A stretch of DNA of 64,000 nucleotides from Halomonas urumqiensis (GTDB lineage: Bacteria > Pseudomonadota > Gammaproteobacteria > Pseudomonadales > Halomonadaceae): positions 186,001-250,000 of the forward strand of contig NZ_PYUD01000003.1 in NCBI RefSeq assembly GCF_003028575.1, written 5' to 3'. The position numbers and the translations under genes are program-made. The notes beneath the pieces are model-generated. The model was not told the DNA's origin. It did not search any database and saw only the letters and a list, made by a program, of their open reading frames with translations. Positions within the stretch are counted from its first letter, which is position 1; the number at the start of each line of letters is the position of its first letter. This document shows, in pieces, positions 17,901 through 28,307 of this stretch.

Positions 17901-17996
17901 CCGGGGGCAAGTCATAGCGAGGGGCAATTTGCCATGGATGGCAAATGTAGCGCCCAGGGATGGGTTCACAGCGCCCTCGCGATGGCTTGCCGCCGG
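17901..17996 (+). repeat. co-varying palindromic repeat, copy A
   Basis: A 96-bp element between hyi and glxR. The outer arms at 17901-17924 and 17971-17996 pair with few mismatches. Inside are a hairpin ATTTGCC-ATGGAT-GGCAAAT (17927-17946) and a second motif CCC-AGGGAT-GGG, followed by TTCACAGCGCC. Copies B and C share the plan with different stem bases. Confidence 0.85.
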
Positions 17997-18031
17997 AAAA
18001 GCTCATCGCCGCCGACATCGGCCTACCCACT

Positions 18032-18808
18032 TCAGCGAACGCTATCCAGCCAGCCCAGCCCTTCCTGGGTCGAACCGGCCGGCTTGTATTCGCAGCCGAT
18101 CCAGCCCTGGTAACCCAGGCGGTCGAGGTGGCCGAACAGGAAGGGATAGTTGATCTCGCCGGTGCCCGGCTCGTGGCGGCCCGGGTTGTCGGCCAACTGG
18201 ACGTGGGCGATGCGATCGAAGTGCTTCTCGATGGTCGGCGCCAGGTCCCCTTCCATGATCTGCATATGATAGATGTCGTACTGCAGCTTCAGGTTGTTGC
18301 TGCCCACTTCATCGAACAGCGCCAGTGCCTGCTCGGTGCGGTTGAGGAAGAATCCGGGGATGTCGCGGGTATTGATCGGCTCGGCGATCAGCAGGATACC
18401 GGCGGCCTCGAGCTTCTCGGCGGCGAAACGCAGGTTGTCGACCAGCGTCTTGCGGGCCTCGTCGTCGCTGACGCCTTCCGGCTGGATACCGGCCAGGCAG
18501 TTGACCTGACGGCAGCCGAGCGTGGTGGCGTAGTCGATTGCCTGTTCGACCCCGGCGCGAAACTCCTCGACGCGATCCGGATGGCAGGCGATACCGCGCT
18601 CCCCGGCGCCCCAGTCTCCAGCGGGGAGGTTGTGCAGCACCTGGGTGAGCCCATGCTCGTCCAGCCGCGCCTTGATATCGCTTGCCGGGTAGTCGTAGGG
18701 AAACAGATACTCCACTCCCTTGAAGCCGGCATCGGCGGCAGCCTTGAAGCGGTCGAGGAAATCGACCTCGGTGAACAGCATGCTGAGATTGGCGGCAAAC
18801 TTGGGCAT
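18032..18808 (-). CDS. hyi: hydroxypyruvate isomerase
   Basis: A 258-aa TIM-barrel isomerase interconverting hydroxypyruvate and tartronate semialdehyde. Family features include PKFAANLSMLFTEVDFLDRFKAAADAGFKGVEYLFPYDYPA at the N-terminus, LIAEPINTRDIPGFFLNRTEQALAL with the metal-ligand glutamate, LQYDIYHMQIMEGD and the end YQGWIGCEYKPAGSTQEGLGW. AAGGAG lies 6 bases before the ATG. The length equals that of characterised Hyi proteins (about 258). It is the second gene of the gcl operon. Confidence 0.95.
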   Translation of the reverse strand: MPKFAANLSMLFTEVDFLDRFKAAADAGFKGVEYLFPYDYPASDIKARLDEHGLTQVLHNLPAGDWGAGERGIACHPDRVEEFRAGVEQAIDYATTLGCRQVNCLAGIQPEGVSDDEARKTLVDNLRFAAEKLEAAGILLIAEPINTRDIPGFFLNRTEQALALFDEVGSNNLKLQYDIYHMQIMEGDLAPTIEKHFDRIAHVQLADNPGRHEPGTGEINYPFLFGHLDRLGYQGWIGCEYKPAGSTQEGLGWLDSVR

Positions 18809-18847
18809 TTCGAACTCCTTGGGTCGTACATTATTGAGCGGGTTTGT

Positions 18848-18942
18848 CTTGCGACAGGCCTGCGAGGAGGCGCTCTGAATACATCCCTGTACGCTACCGA
18901 TTCCTTCCCTGGAATCGGACCTCCTCTGCGGCCTGTCCCAAG
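18848..18942 (-). repeat. co-varying palindromic repeat, copy B
   Basis: A 95-bp element between gcl and hyi, in the opposite orientation to copies A and C. The outer arms 18848-18870 and 18920-18942 match at 19 of 23 positions. The inner hairpin is CGATTCC-TTCCCT-GGAATCG (18898-18917), with a second motif TAC-ATCCCT-GTA. Confidence 0.85.
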
Positions 18943-18959
18943 CGCTCTCTGGTCATGCT

Positions 18960-20738
<1,779 letters not shown>

Positions 20739-20770
20739 GACGTGTCCTCCTGTGGGGGAATTTTATTTAT

Positions 20771-20790
20771 TGGAAATAATTTCTGTATAC
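20771..20790. promoter_or_regulatory. overlapping operator-like sites upstream of gcl
   Basis: The palindrome GAAATAATTTC (20773-20783, within TGGAAATAATTTC) is followed directly by GTATAC (20785-20790). Both lie about 35-50 bases upstream of the gcl ATG, in the promoter zone. Confidence 0.5.
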
Positions 20791-20827
20791 GAGACTAGGA
20801 CCCCCCGAGCAGGCCGTCAATATTATT

Positions 20828-20843
20828 TGGAAAATATTTTCAC
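20828..20843. promoter_or_regulatory. second TGGAAA-type palindrome upstream of gcl
   Basis: A perfect 12-bp palindrome GAAAATATTTTC at 20830-20841 in the context TTGGAAAATATTTTCA. It resembles the site at 20771 and one before the Tsx-like gene. Centre-to-centre spacing to the first site is about 57 bases. Confidence 0.5.
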
Positions 20844-20860
20844 ATAAATCTCAAAGCAAT

Positions 20861-20892
20861 AAAAAACACAAGCAATATCAGTTGCTTGTGTT
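20861..20892 (-). terminator. rho-independent terminator of the hydantoinase operon
   Basis: A perfect 11-bp stem AACACAAGCAA/TTGCTTGTGTT with a 6-base loop and a TTTTTT tail on the minus strand. It lies about 50 bases after the hydantoinase stop. Confidence 0.92.
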
Positions 20893-20909
20893 CGTTAGTC
20901 TGCGAAAAG

Positions 20910-20925
20910 TTGACCGAACGGTCAG
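20910..20925. promoter_or_regulatory. RutR-like palindrome TTGACCGAACGGTCAG
   Basis: Arms TGACCG and CGGTCA around AA. The layout equals the RutR consensus TTGACCA-NN-TGGTCAA with one symmetrical base change. It lies between the hydantoinase stop and its terminator, about 175 bases upstream of gcl, so its target promoter is unclear. Confidence 0.4.
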
Positions 20926-20944
20926 AGATTGGAGATAGCTCGCT

Positions 20945-22375
20945 TCAGAAACCCTTGGCGGTACCTCGCGGTTTGGCGGGTTGCGGCTTGTCGCACTTGA
21001 GGAAAAGGCCGTGGCCGGTCGGCGCGGTAGGCTTGCCGTCCCTTGATACCACCGTGCCCCGGCACAGGGTCAGCACCGGCTTTCCGCCAAGCTCGATGCC
21101 TTCATAGGGGGTGTAGTCCACCGCATGGTTCAACTCATCATTACGAATCGTCACCCGCGCCTTGCTGTCCCAGAGGGTCAGGTCGGCATCGCTGCCGATG
21201 GCGATGGTGCCCTTGCGGGGATACAGGCCATATATCTTGGCGGGATTGGTCGCCGTCAGGGCTACGAAACGGGTGGCATCGATGCGCTGCTTCAGCACCC
21301 CTTCGGAAAACAGGATCGACAGACGCGTCTCGAGCCCGGGGATACCGTTGGGTATGTGGTGGAAGTCGGCCTGCTCGCCATGCAGCTTCTTGCCCTGGGC
21401 GTCTTCGTAACGGAACGGGGCATGATCCGAGGAGAAGACCTGAAAGACGCCACTCTCGAGCGCCTGCCACACCGCTTCCTGAGCCTTCTTGTCGCGTGGC
21501 GGCGGGCTGCAGACGCACTTGGCGCCCTCGAAGCCCTCCTTGTCCAGGTCGGCAGCGGTCAACATCAGGTACTGGGGGCAGGTCTCCCCGTAGACCCGCA
21601 GGCCACGTCCCTGAGCCCAGCGAATCTGCTCGATGGCCTCGGGGCCGGACACATGCACGATCAACAGCGGTACATCGATCAACTCGGCAAGCGAAATGGC
21701 CCGGTGGGTCGCCTCACGCTCGGCGATCGCCGAGTGCGCTTCCCCATGGTAGACGGGCGCTGTCTTGCCCTGGGACTCGAGCAGTTCGGTGAGATAGGCG
21801 ATGCAATCGGCATTTTCGGCATGCACCATTACCATGCCACCCTCGCGACGAGCCAGCGCCAGCACCTCGAGTACCTGCCGGTCGTTGAGCTTCAGGTCGT
21901 CATAGGTCAGGTAGATCTTGAAGGAGCTGTAGCCCTCCTCGATCAAGGCCGGCAATTCCTCCTTGAGCACCCGTTCGGTAGGGTCGGTGACGATCATGTG
22001 GAAGGCGTAGTCGATGAGCGCCAGCCCCTCGCTGCGCTGGTGATAATCCTCCACGGCGGCACGCAGGCTCTGCCCCTTCTGTTGCGCGGCGAAGGGAATC
22101 ACCGTGGTGGTGCCGCCGCAGGCCGCCGAGCGTGTGCCGGTATGAAAGTCATCCGCCATCACGGCACCGTCACCCAGCGGTTGGTCCAGGTGGCAGTGCG
22201 CATCGATACCCCCCGGCATCACCCACAGGCCATCGGCGTCGATCACCTCGTCGGCACCCTCCAGGCCCTGGCCAAGCGCCACGATACGCCCATCCTTGAT
22301 GCCGATGTCGGCGTGATAGCGATCGGCGGCGGTGATGATCAGCCCATGTTTGATCAGGGTGTCAAAGTGTGTCAT
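20945..22375 (-). CDS. dihydropyrimidinase / D-hydantoinase
   Basis: A 476-aa cyclic amidohydrolase opening dihydropyrimidine or 5-substituted hydantoin rings. Metal-binding residues are visible in GGIDAHCHLDQP (HxH, about residues 58-60), the carbamylated lysine in YSSFKIYLTYDD, further histidines in MVMVHAEN and LLIVHVSG, and aspartate in VFSSDHAPFRYED. AAGGAG precedes the ATG. The gene follows a DctPQM operon on the same strand, whose cargo may be its substrate. No carbamoylase partner is in the window. It could also act on other cyclic ureides; allantoin is less likely because PuuE is present. Confidence 0.9.
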   Translation of the reverse strand: MTHFDTLIKHGLIITAADRYHADIGIKDGRIVALGQGLEGADEVIDADGLWVMPGGIDAHCHLDQPLGDGAVMADDFHTGTRSAACGGTTTVIPFAAQQKGQSLRAAVEDYHQRSEGLALIDYAFHMIVTDPTERVLKEELPALIEEGYSSFKIYLTYDDLKLNDRQVLEVLALARREGGMVMVHAENADCIAYLTELLESQGKTAPVYHGEAHSAIAEREATHRAISLAELIDVPLLIVHVSGPEAIEQIRWAQGRGLRVYGETCPQYLMLTAADLDKEGFEGAKCVCSPPPRDKKAQEAVWQALESGVFQVFSSDHAPFRYEDAQGKKLHGEQADFHHIPNGIPGLETRLSILFSEGVLKQRIDATRFVALTATNPAKIYGLYPRKGTIAIGSDADLTLWDSKARVTIRNDELNHAVDYTPYEGIELGGKPVLTLCRGTVVSRDGKPTAPTGHGLFLKCDKPQPAKPRGTAKGF

Positions 22376-22402
22376 TCGGGTCTCCTTGAATAGCGGGGGC
22401 GG

Positions 22403-23704
22403 TCAGCCCATGAGATTGGGCAACCACAGCACCAGACCGGGCCACAGCGAGATCAGCAGCACGAACAGCAGCATGATGGCGAGGAACGGCAGGCTGCCGA
22501 TCATCACGTCGGCAATCGAGCCCCGCCCGCGCACGCCCTGAACCACATAGAGATTCATGCCGATCGGTGGCGTGATCAGCGATATCTCCATCATCACCAC
22601 CAGGAAGATGCCGAACCACACGGGATCGAAGCCGAACTGCACCACCATCGGCACGACGATCGGTACGGTGGCGATCATCATCGACAGGGTCTCGAGAAAG
22701 CACCCCAGCACCAGGTAGAAGATCACCAGCGCGAGGATCAAGCCCATCGGCGACAGCCCGAGCTCGGCCACCCACTGGGTCAATACATGGGGAATGCCGA
22801 GAATGCCGACGACATAGTTGAGAAAGAACGCCGCCACGATGATCAGCATGATCATCGCCGTGGTACGCGCCATCGACAGGAAGCATTCGTGGAGCATGCC
22901 AAGCGTCAACTTGCGATTGAACGCCGCCAGTGCCAGTGCAGCCACCACACCAAGGGCCGCTGCCTCGGTGGGCGTTGCCCAGCCGCTATAGATGCTGCCG
23001 ATGACGATCGCGAACACGCCGGCAGGTGGCAGCAGATCCACCAGTGAGGCCAGACGCTGGCGCAAGGGAGCACTGGGTTCGCGCTCACCCGCTACGTCGG
23101 GGCGCAGCACCGCAAATGCCATGATCACCAGCATAAAGGCCCCGGCGAGCGCCAGGCCCGGCAGTATGCCGGCGATGAACAACTTGCCGATCGAGGTGTT
23201 GGTAATCGCGCCGTAGATGATCATGTTGATGCTGGGGGGAATCAGTATGCCAAGGGTCGCCCCGGCCGCCAGGGTGCCCAGTGCCAGCCTTTCGCTGTAG
23301 CCACGTTCGGCGAAGGCCGGCAACGCCACGGTACCGATGGTGGCGGCAGTGGCCACCGACGAACCGGACATGGCCGCGAATACCGAGGAGGCGCCGATGT
23401 TGGTATGCAGCAGCCCCCCGGGCAGGCGGTTGAGCCATACCGACAGCGCACTGTACATGCGCTCGGTGATACCGCTTCGCAACAACAGTTCTCCCAGCAG
23501 GATGAACAATGGGATAGCCGTCAGGATGAAATCATTCAGGGTTCCCCACAGCGTGTCGCCAAACGAATAGAGCAGAGGCAAGCCCAGATAAATCAGCGTC
23601 GCCAGAGCGGCGATACTGAAGATGGCCACGGCGACATGGATGCCCGCCGCCATCATGCCCAGCATGATGAAGAACCCAACGAGAACCTCGAACGCGCCGA
23701 TCAT
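22403..23704 (-). CDS. TRAP transporter large permease (DctM)
   Basis: A 433-aa inner-membrane protein with about 12 hydrophobic segments. Family motifs include GELLLRSGITERMYSALSVWLNRLPGGLLHTNIGASSVFAAMSGSSVATAATIGTVALP and TLGILIPPSINMIIYGAITNTSIGKLFIAGILPG. It overlaps the DctQ gene by four bases (ATGA). It forms the translocating subunit of the TRAP system next to hydantoinase. The substrate is unknown; a cyclic ureide or related carboxylate fits the context. Confidence 0.95.
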   Translation of the reverse strand: MIGAFEVLVGFFIMLGMMAAGIHVAVAIFSIAALATLIYLGLPLLYSFGDTLWGTLNDFILTAIPLFILLGELLLRSGITERMYSALSVWLNRLPGGLLHTNIGASSVFAAMSGSSVATAATIGTVALPAFAERGYSERLALGTLAAGATLGILIPPSINMIIYGAITNTSIGKLFIAGILPGLALAGAFMLVIMAFAVLRPDVAGEREPSAPLRQRLASLVDLLPPAGVFAIVIGSIYSGWATPTEAAALGVVAALALAAFNRKLTLGMLHECFLSMARTTAMIMLIIVAAFFLNYVVGILGIPHVLTQWVAELGLSPMGLILALVIFYLVLGCFLETLSMMIATVPIVVPMVVQFGFDPVWFGIFLVVMMEISLITPPIGMNLYVVQGVRGRGSIADVMIGSLPFLAIMLLFVLLISLWPGLVLWLPNLMG

Positions 23705-24315
23705 GAGTGATGCCCTCCCTGCGCGACGCCCGTCATGCCGTCGGCATAGTCGTGTTGCGCCTCTTCGAGTTCATCCTGGGCACCGCGCGGGCCGAACTCC
23801 TGGTTCACACGTGCCAGGCGCCCCGTGGCCAGCAAGGAGAGGGCACGCAAGGCCATCAGGGTGGTGAGCATGGCGAAGACCGCCAGGCCGATTACCCAGA
23901 GCCCCTGGGGAATCCATAGCGGGGTCTGCAGTGGGGTACTGGCGAGACTGCCGAATTCGAGGGTTTCGTGCAGCGTTTCGATGGCACGCCACAGCATGAA
24001 CAGCGAGAAACCGGACAACAGCAACATGGCCAGGCCATTGAGAGGGGCCTGCAGGGAGGCCGGCAAGCGCATCATCAGGACATCGACACGCGTGTGGGCC
24101 CGGTGCAGCAAGGCATAGGCGAAGCTGAACGAGACGCCGATCGCCAGCACATAGCCGCCGATCTCGTCGACGCCCTGCAGGGAGAAACTGAACAGTTTGC
24201 GCGCGATGACCTCGAAGGTGATCAGCAGCGTCAGCCCGAGTGCGGCATAACCGGCGGCAAGGGCGGCACCCCGTGACAAGCGGTGCGTCAAGAGAGTCGA
24301 GTTCTGCGATACCAT
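23701..24315 (-). CDS. TRAP transporter small permease (DctQ)
   Basis: A 204-aa protein with four predicted membrane helices (AALAAGYAALGLTLLITFEVIA, IGGYVLAIGVSFSFAYALL, LNGLAMLLLSGFSLFMLW, GLWVIGLAVFAMLTTLMAL) and the conserved HTRVDVLMMRLP loop typical of DctQ subunits. Its stop overlaps the DctM start. A GC-rich hairpin separates it from the upstream DctP gene. Confidence 0.92.
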   Translation of the reverse strand: MVSQNSTLLTHRLSRGAALAAGYAALGLTLLITFEVIARKLFSFSLQGVDEIGGYVLAIGVSFSFAYALLHRAHTRVDVLMMRLPASLQAPLNGLAMLLLSGFSLFMLWRAIETLHETLEFGSLASTPLQTPLWIPQGLWVIGLAVFAMLTTLMALRALSLLATGRLARVNQEFGPRGAQDELEEAQHDYADGMTGVAQGGHHS

Positions 24316-24328
24316 CGGATAACTCCCT

Positions 24329-24356
24329 GGCCCCGGGGATCATTGCCCCCGGGGCC
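24329..24356 (-). terminator. intra-operon hairpin between dctP and dctQ
   Basis: A perfect 10-bp GC stem GGCCCCGGGG/CCCCGGGGCC with an 8-base loop and no T tract. It is probably an mRNA-stabilising or attenuating structure rather than a full terminator. Confidence 0.65.
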
Positions 24357-24373
24357 GGTGATGATGAGGACGA

Positions 24374-25426
24374 CTACTGGATGGAGAGGCCGGCGGACTC
24401 ACCGACCGTCTCATTCCAGACCCGGGCACAGTCGGCATACTGATCGCTACAGGTCTCGGCCCACACCGGCAATACCGACTCGCTGGCGATACGCTCGACC
24501 AGTTCGCGCGACTCCCCGTCCAGCTCCACCAAGGTCATGTCGTAGGCTTCGTGCTGGGTGCAGCTCTCCTGCCCGGTGCTGCAGGCGATGGCATCGTCAT
24601 TGACGTCGTAGGCAAGCCCCCACATCTGCTCTTCCAGGCGCGCGAAGGCCTCGGTCAACTCCTGCTGCTGGGCTTCGTCGAACCGGTTCCAGGTATCCAG
24701 GTTCATGAAGTGGCCCTGCACCGAATAGCTCAGCGGCAGTGGCACGAAGGTGTCGGTGACTTCCGGCCATTTGCCATTGTTGCCCGCCGACGGCGCGGTC
24801 ACGCCGCAGTCGGCCACGCCGCGCTGCAAGGCCAGGTAGACTTCGCTGAACTGCAGGGTCACCGGGGTGGCGCCCAGCCCCTCGACCAGGCGAGACATGG
24901 ACGGCGTGAACACCCTGACCTTCTTGCCCGCCAGATCGTCCACCCCATCGATGTCGCCGTTGCAGAACATCATCTGCGGGCCAAAGGGCCACAACGTCAT
25001 CAACTTGGCATTGAAGCGCTCCTGCAGGCGCTCATCGAACTTCTCGCGCACGGCATCCACCGCCTCGCGTTGCGCATCGAGGCTTTGCGACACGCCGGCA
25101 AGGTCGATGCCCTCGAAGAACGGTTCATCGCGGGATGCCATGCCGATCTGTACCGACATGACATCGAAGGCCCCGGAACGGATCAGACGCAGGGCATCGG
25201 CGGCCTCGACCCCGATCGCGTCCATCGGGTTGTAGATCACCGCCAGGTCATCCCTGGCATCCAGCTCATTGAAGAAGGGCCGCTCGACCTCTTCCACGTG
25301 CAGCTTGTTGCCGGAAAAGTTGCCCACCGCGCGCAACATGGTTTCGGCCTGGGCCATGCCGCCCAGCAGCATGCCGCTGGCCAGTGATACACCCAGTGCA
25401 ACGCCCTTGATTGTGATTGTTGGCAT
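24374..25426 (-). CDS. TRAP transporter solute-binding protein (DctP)
   Basis: A 350-aa periplasmic protein with signal peptide (MPTITIKGVALGVSLASGMLLGG..., cleavage near AQAETML). It has DctP-type features: FDVMSVQIGMASRDEPFFEGIDL, MLFCNGD-like MMFCNGDIDGVDDLAGKKVRVFTPSMSRLVEGLGATPVTLQFSEVYLALQRGVADCGVT, the substrate-domain motif. Four cysteines in the C-terminal part (CSTGQESC, CSDQYADC) are more than usual and may form disulfides. GAGG precedes the ATG. It is the first gene of the TRAP-hydantoinase operon. Confidence 0.93.
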   Translation of the reverse strand: MPTITIKGVALGVSLASGMLLGGMAQAETMLRAVGNFSGNKLHVEEVERPFFNELDARDDLAVIYNPMDAIGVEAADALRLIRSGAFDVMSVQIGMASRDEPFFEGIDLAGVSQSLDAQREAVDAVREKFDERLQERFNAKLMTLWPFGPQMMFCNGDIDGVDDLAGKKVRVFTPSMSRLVEGLGATPVTLQFSEVYLALQRGVADCGVTAPSAGNNGKWPEVTDTFVPLPLSYSVQGHFMNLDTWNRFDEAQQQELTEAFARLEEQMWGLAYDVNDDAIACSTGQESCTQHEAYDMTLVELDGESRELVERIASESVLPVWAETCSDQYADCARVWNETVGESAGLSIQ

Positions 25427-25524
25427 TGGAGAACCTCATGATTGGAGTGGTTGGTAAGAGTCGCGGATGTGAGTCGCGGATCGAGTTCGTGCTTGGTGTC
25501 TTGCCCTCGAGGGCGTCCCTGACA

Positions 25525-26262
25525 TCACGCCGCCAGGCGTGAATCCTGAAACAACTGGCCCCAGCCCTTGATGCGGGAAGGGTCCAACCCGGCAAGCGCC
25601 AGCGTCTTCCATACCGTCACGCTGACCGAGTCATAGATGGGAATACCGAGCTCCTTCTCCAGCGCCGGGACAATGCCCGCACCGCGCAGGTTGGTACACA
25701 GAATGGTGATGGCCTCGGGCCGGGACTGGGCGACGGCGCGCACCATGTCGGCCAATGTCTGCTCGTCATACTCGGAGAACGAGAAATTGCCGCGATCGTT
25801 GAGATGGCGTTCAGCCACCACCTCGATGCCCTCGGCCTGATAGTTGGCCACGATGGCCGCCTGGATATCGTCGAGGTAGGGCGTGACGAGGCCCAGGCGA
25901 GTCACTTGGGTACGCGCCAGCGCTTCATTGAGCGCCAGCACGCTGGTGGTGGCCGGCACGCCGGTGACCTCGGTGATGCTGCGACACAACCGGCGGTCTG
26001 ATTCAAAGCCCAACCAGCTGGATGAGGTGCCATTCCAGGCGATGACATTCATGCGGGCATCATTGAGCAACTGCGCCGCCTCCAGCAGCGGCGCCGGATC
26101 GAATTGCGCCAGCGCTTCGTCGCGCATCGAGATCTCTTTCACGGTGAAACGTTGGAAATGTGCCGTGACCCTTGGCAGCAGGTCGCGGAGCAACACACTG
26201 GTGTAGGGCTCCAAAACGGTATTGGAGGAAGGGGTCAACATGCCGATGAGGGTGCGCTCCAT
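25525..26262 (-). CDS. Asp/Glu racemase-fold protein, arylmalonate decarboxylase/maleate isomerase-like
   Basis: A 245-aa protein. The N-terminal GMLTPSSNTVLEP is the maleate isomerase/AMDase signature. The first active-site position holds Gly78-Thr79-Ser80 (WNGTSSSW) instead of a cysteine, while Cys189 (ILCTNLRGAG) occupies the second. This single-cysteine plus GTS pattern resembles arylmalonate decarboxylase (Gly74, Cys188) rather than two-cysteine racemases or isomerases. The start at 26262 has AAGGGA 8 bases upstream. It lies upstream of the TRAP-hydantoinase operon and divergent from a GntR gene. A decarboxylase acting on a substituted malonate is a reasonable guess, not proven. Confidence 0.78.
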   Translation of the reverse strand: MERTLIGMLTPSSNTVLEPYTSVLLRDLLPRVTAHFQRFTVKEISMRDEALAQFDPAPLLEAAQLLNDARMNVIAWNGTSSSWLGFESDRRLCRSITEVTGVPATTSVLALNEALARTQVTRLGLVTPYLDDIQAAIVANYQAEGIEVVAERHLNDRGNFSFSEYDEQTLADMVRAVAQSRPEAITILCTNLRGAGIVPALEKELGIPIYDSVSVTVWKTLALAGLDPSRIKGWGQLFQDSRLAA

Positions 26263-26322
26263 GGGGTAGTCCCTTGTTATCTTTATGGTTTCTAAAAACA
26301 GACACTCCCACCTAAAGAATTT

Positions 26323-26337
26323 GAAATTCGGAATTCC
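26323..26337. promoter_or_regulatory. operator-like site GAAATTCGGAATTCC
   Basis: Contains AATTCGGAATTC, the reverse complement of the core of the 13-bp site at 27226. It lies in the divergent gap between the AMDase-like gene and the GntR gene. Confidence 0.6.
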
Positions 26338-26441
26338 AAATCTCGGTAGTGACCCAAGCATTGCACAAGGATAGAATTTTGCAAGTGGGCTTTTTCATCC
26401 CGCTTGCCAGGTCAACGCCAGCCGAACAGGAGTGCCGCAGC

Positions 26442-27149
26442 ATGGACGACGTGTCCCATACCATCGCCGAGAACCACCCCATCAACGCGCCACGAGCCAC
26501 GCCGCTGCGCCGACAATCGCTCTACGAGGCGGTAACGGAACGGTTGCGTGACATGGTGCTGGAAGGAGAACTCGCTCCAGGCAGCCGGATATCGGAAAAG
26601 CAGCTTTGCGAGGCATTCGAAGTCTCGCCCACCCCGCTCAGACAGGCGCTCAAGGTGCTGGTCAACGAGGGGCTGGTGGAGATGCTTCCCAATCGTGGCG
26701 CCAAGGTCACGGAAGTGGATATTCAGGAGGTTGCCGACCTGTTCGAGGTGATGGCCGTGCTCGAAGGCCTCTCGGGCACCCTGCTTGCAACCCGCGCAAG
26801 CGATGACGAGATCGCCGAGATTCGCACCCTGCACGACACCATGATGGCGGCCTTCCACAACAACCATCGCCAGGAGTACTTCCGTCTCAACCAGGGTATC
26901 CACAAGCGTCTCACGGAGATCTCGGGCAATCGCGTGCTTCTCGAACTCGAGATGTCGCTGACCATGCGGATCACCCGGGCACGCTACGCCGCCAACATGC
27001 AACTGGAGCGTTGGGAGGAGTCCGCCAGGGAACATCAGTATTTCGTCGAGGCTCTGGAGCGGCGCGATGCACAGGGGCTTTCCGCGGCACTCAGCCTGCA
27101 CATGCGCAAGACGGGCGCCGCGGTCATTAAGGGACTCGAATCGTCCTGA
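26442..27149 (+). CDS. GntR-family transcriptional regulator, FCD type
   Basis: A 235-aa regulator. The winged helix-turn-helix appears as LAPGSRISEKQLCEAFEVSPTPLRQALKVLVNEGLVEMLPNRGAKVTEVD. The FCD domain follows, with LFEVMAVLEGLSGTLLATRA and metal-type histidines in NQGIHKRLTEISGN and EHQYFVEALERRD. The start at 26442 has AGGAG 10 bases upstream; longer readings begin with GTG. It lies between two TRAP loci and is flanked on both sides by GAATTCCGAATTC-like sites, so it probably controls both its divergent neighbour and the downstream dctPQM (inference). Confidence 0.9.
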   Translation: MDDVSHTIAENHPINAPRATPLRRQSLYEAVTERLRDMVLEGELAPGSRISEKQLCEAFEVSPTPLRQALKVLVNEGLVEMLPNRGAKVTEVDIQEVADLFEVMAVLEGLSGTLLATRASDDEIAEIRTLHDTMMAAFHNNHRQEYFRLNQGIHKRLTEISGNRVLLELEMSLTMRITRARYAANMQLERWEESAREHQYFVEALERRDAQGLSAALSLHMRKTGAAVIKGLESS

Positions 27150-27225
27150 GGGGGCACGCCCAAAAATTGTAAACTATAAATTATTGATATTATTGTGTTT
27201 ATAAAAAAACAGTATTTTATGTTTT

Positions 27226-27238
27226 GAATTCCGAATTC
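27226..27238. promoter_or_regulatory. operator-like site GAATTCCGAATTC
   Basis: Two GAATTC half-sites around a central C, 71 bases upstream of the dctP ATG in a very AT-rich promoter gap. Variants occur at 26323 and 31821. Confidence 0.65.
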
Positions 27239-27308
27239 TGATGTCCTATGTTTTTTCAGGCCGCCCACGCGGCCCGAAACGCTCCCTCCACCACCCGAGG
27301 ACATCTTG

Positions 27309-28307
27309 ATGACAACAACAAACCGCATCACCCGTTACAGCGTGCCTCTACTGCTGGCGCTGGGCCTGGGCAGCCCCCTCCTGGCCAGCGCCGACACCCT
27401 GCGCTTCGGTGGCAACTTCACCGATGACCACTCCAGTAGCCGTGCCATGGAAATCTTTCGGGATACCCTGGCCGAGCGCACCGATGGCGACCTGACAGCC
27501 CAACTCTTTCCCAACATGCAACTTGGCGGCGCCAGCGAGAACATCGACCAGGTCAGCACCGGCTCCATCGCCGGCACCTGGATCGGCATTTCCTACCTCT
27601 CGCGGACCGTTCCCGAACTCGAGGCACTGAGCCTGCCCTTCGCCTTCGACAGCCGTGAGGCGGCCTTCGAGATGATCGATGGCCACATCGGCGAGCTGCT
27701 CGATGAAAAACTCGCCGCAAAGGGTTTCAAGGCGCTTGGCTACATGGAGCTGGGCTTTCGCCACGTGACCAATAGCGAACGCCCCATCGAAAGCATCGAG
27801 GATTTCAGCGACCTGAAGGTTCGCCTGCAGCCCAACCAGACCCACCTGGATACCTTCCGCGCCATCGGTGCCAACCCGGTGTCGATGGACATCAACGAGG
27901 TGTACGGCGCCCTCCAGCAAGGGGTGCTGGATGGCCAGGAAAATCCCTACAGCATCATTCAGACCAAGCGTCTGGATGAGGTGCAGGGTTACCTTTCCGA
28001 TAGCGGGCATTTCTACGATTTCATCGTCGTGGTGGTGAACCGGGACACCTTTGACAGCCTCTCGGACGACGAGCAGCAAGCCCTGCGCGCGTCAATGGAC
28101 GAGGCCGTGGCATGGCAACGCACCACCGCCGCCGAGGAAGACGAGCAGGCACGCGACATGTTGATCGAGCGTGGCATGCAATTCACGCCGATCAGTGACG
28201 AGACCCGCGCGGAGCTGCGCAAGGCAAGCCAGGACGTGGTGGACGAGCTGCGCGACAAGATCGGCGCGGAAGTCGTCGACCAGGTGCTCGAGGAACTGGC
28301 GTCATGA
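27309..28307 (+). CDS. TRAP transporter solute-binding protein (DctP)
   Basis: A 332-aa periplasmic protein with signal peptide (MTTTNRITRYSVPLLLALGLGSPLLASA/DTL). The core is typical of DctP: LRFGGNFTDDHSSSRAMEIFRDTLAERTDGDL, LFPNMQLGGASENIDQVSTGSIAGTW and FSDLKVRLQPNQTHLDTFRAIGANPVSMDINEVYGALQQGVLDGQENP, which contains the conserved carboxylate-binding arginine. The ATG is at 27309 (a TTG precedes it), with GAGG 8 bases upstream. It overlaps dctQ by four bases. Substrate unknown. Confidence 0.94.
   Translation: MTTTNRITRYSVPLLLALGLGSPLLASADTLRFGGNFTDDHSSSRAMEIFRDTLAERTDGDLTAQLFPNMQLGGASENIDQVSTGSIAGTWIGISYLSRTVPELEALSLPFAFDSREAAFEMIDGHIGELLDEKLAAKGFKALGYMELGFRHVTNSERPIESIEDFSDLKVRLQPNQTHLDTFRAIGANPVSMDINEVYGALQQGVLDGQENPYSIIQTKRLDEVQGYLSDSGHFYDFIVVVVNRDTFDSLSDDEQQALRASMDEAVAWQRTTAAEEDEQARDMLIERGMQFTPISDETRAELRKASQDVVDELRDKIGAEVVDQVLEELAS

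Noticed and set aside
20945-22375. Hydantoinase gene as an AllB-type allantoinase
   Set aside because: A PuuE allantoinase is clearly present in the ureide cluster, and this gene is placed with TRAP and GntR genes outside it; its motifs fit dihydropyrimidinase/D-hydantoinase better.
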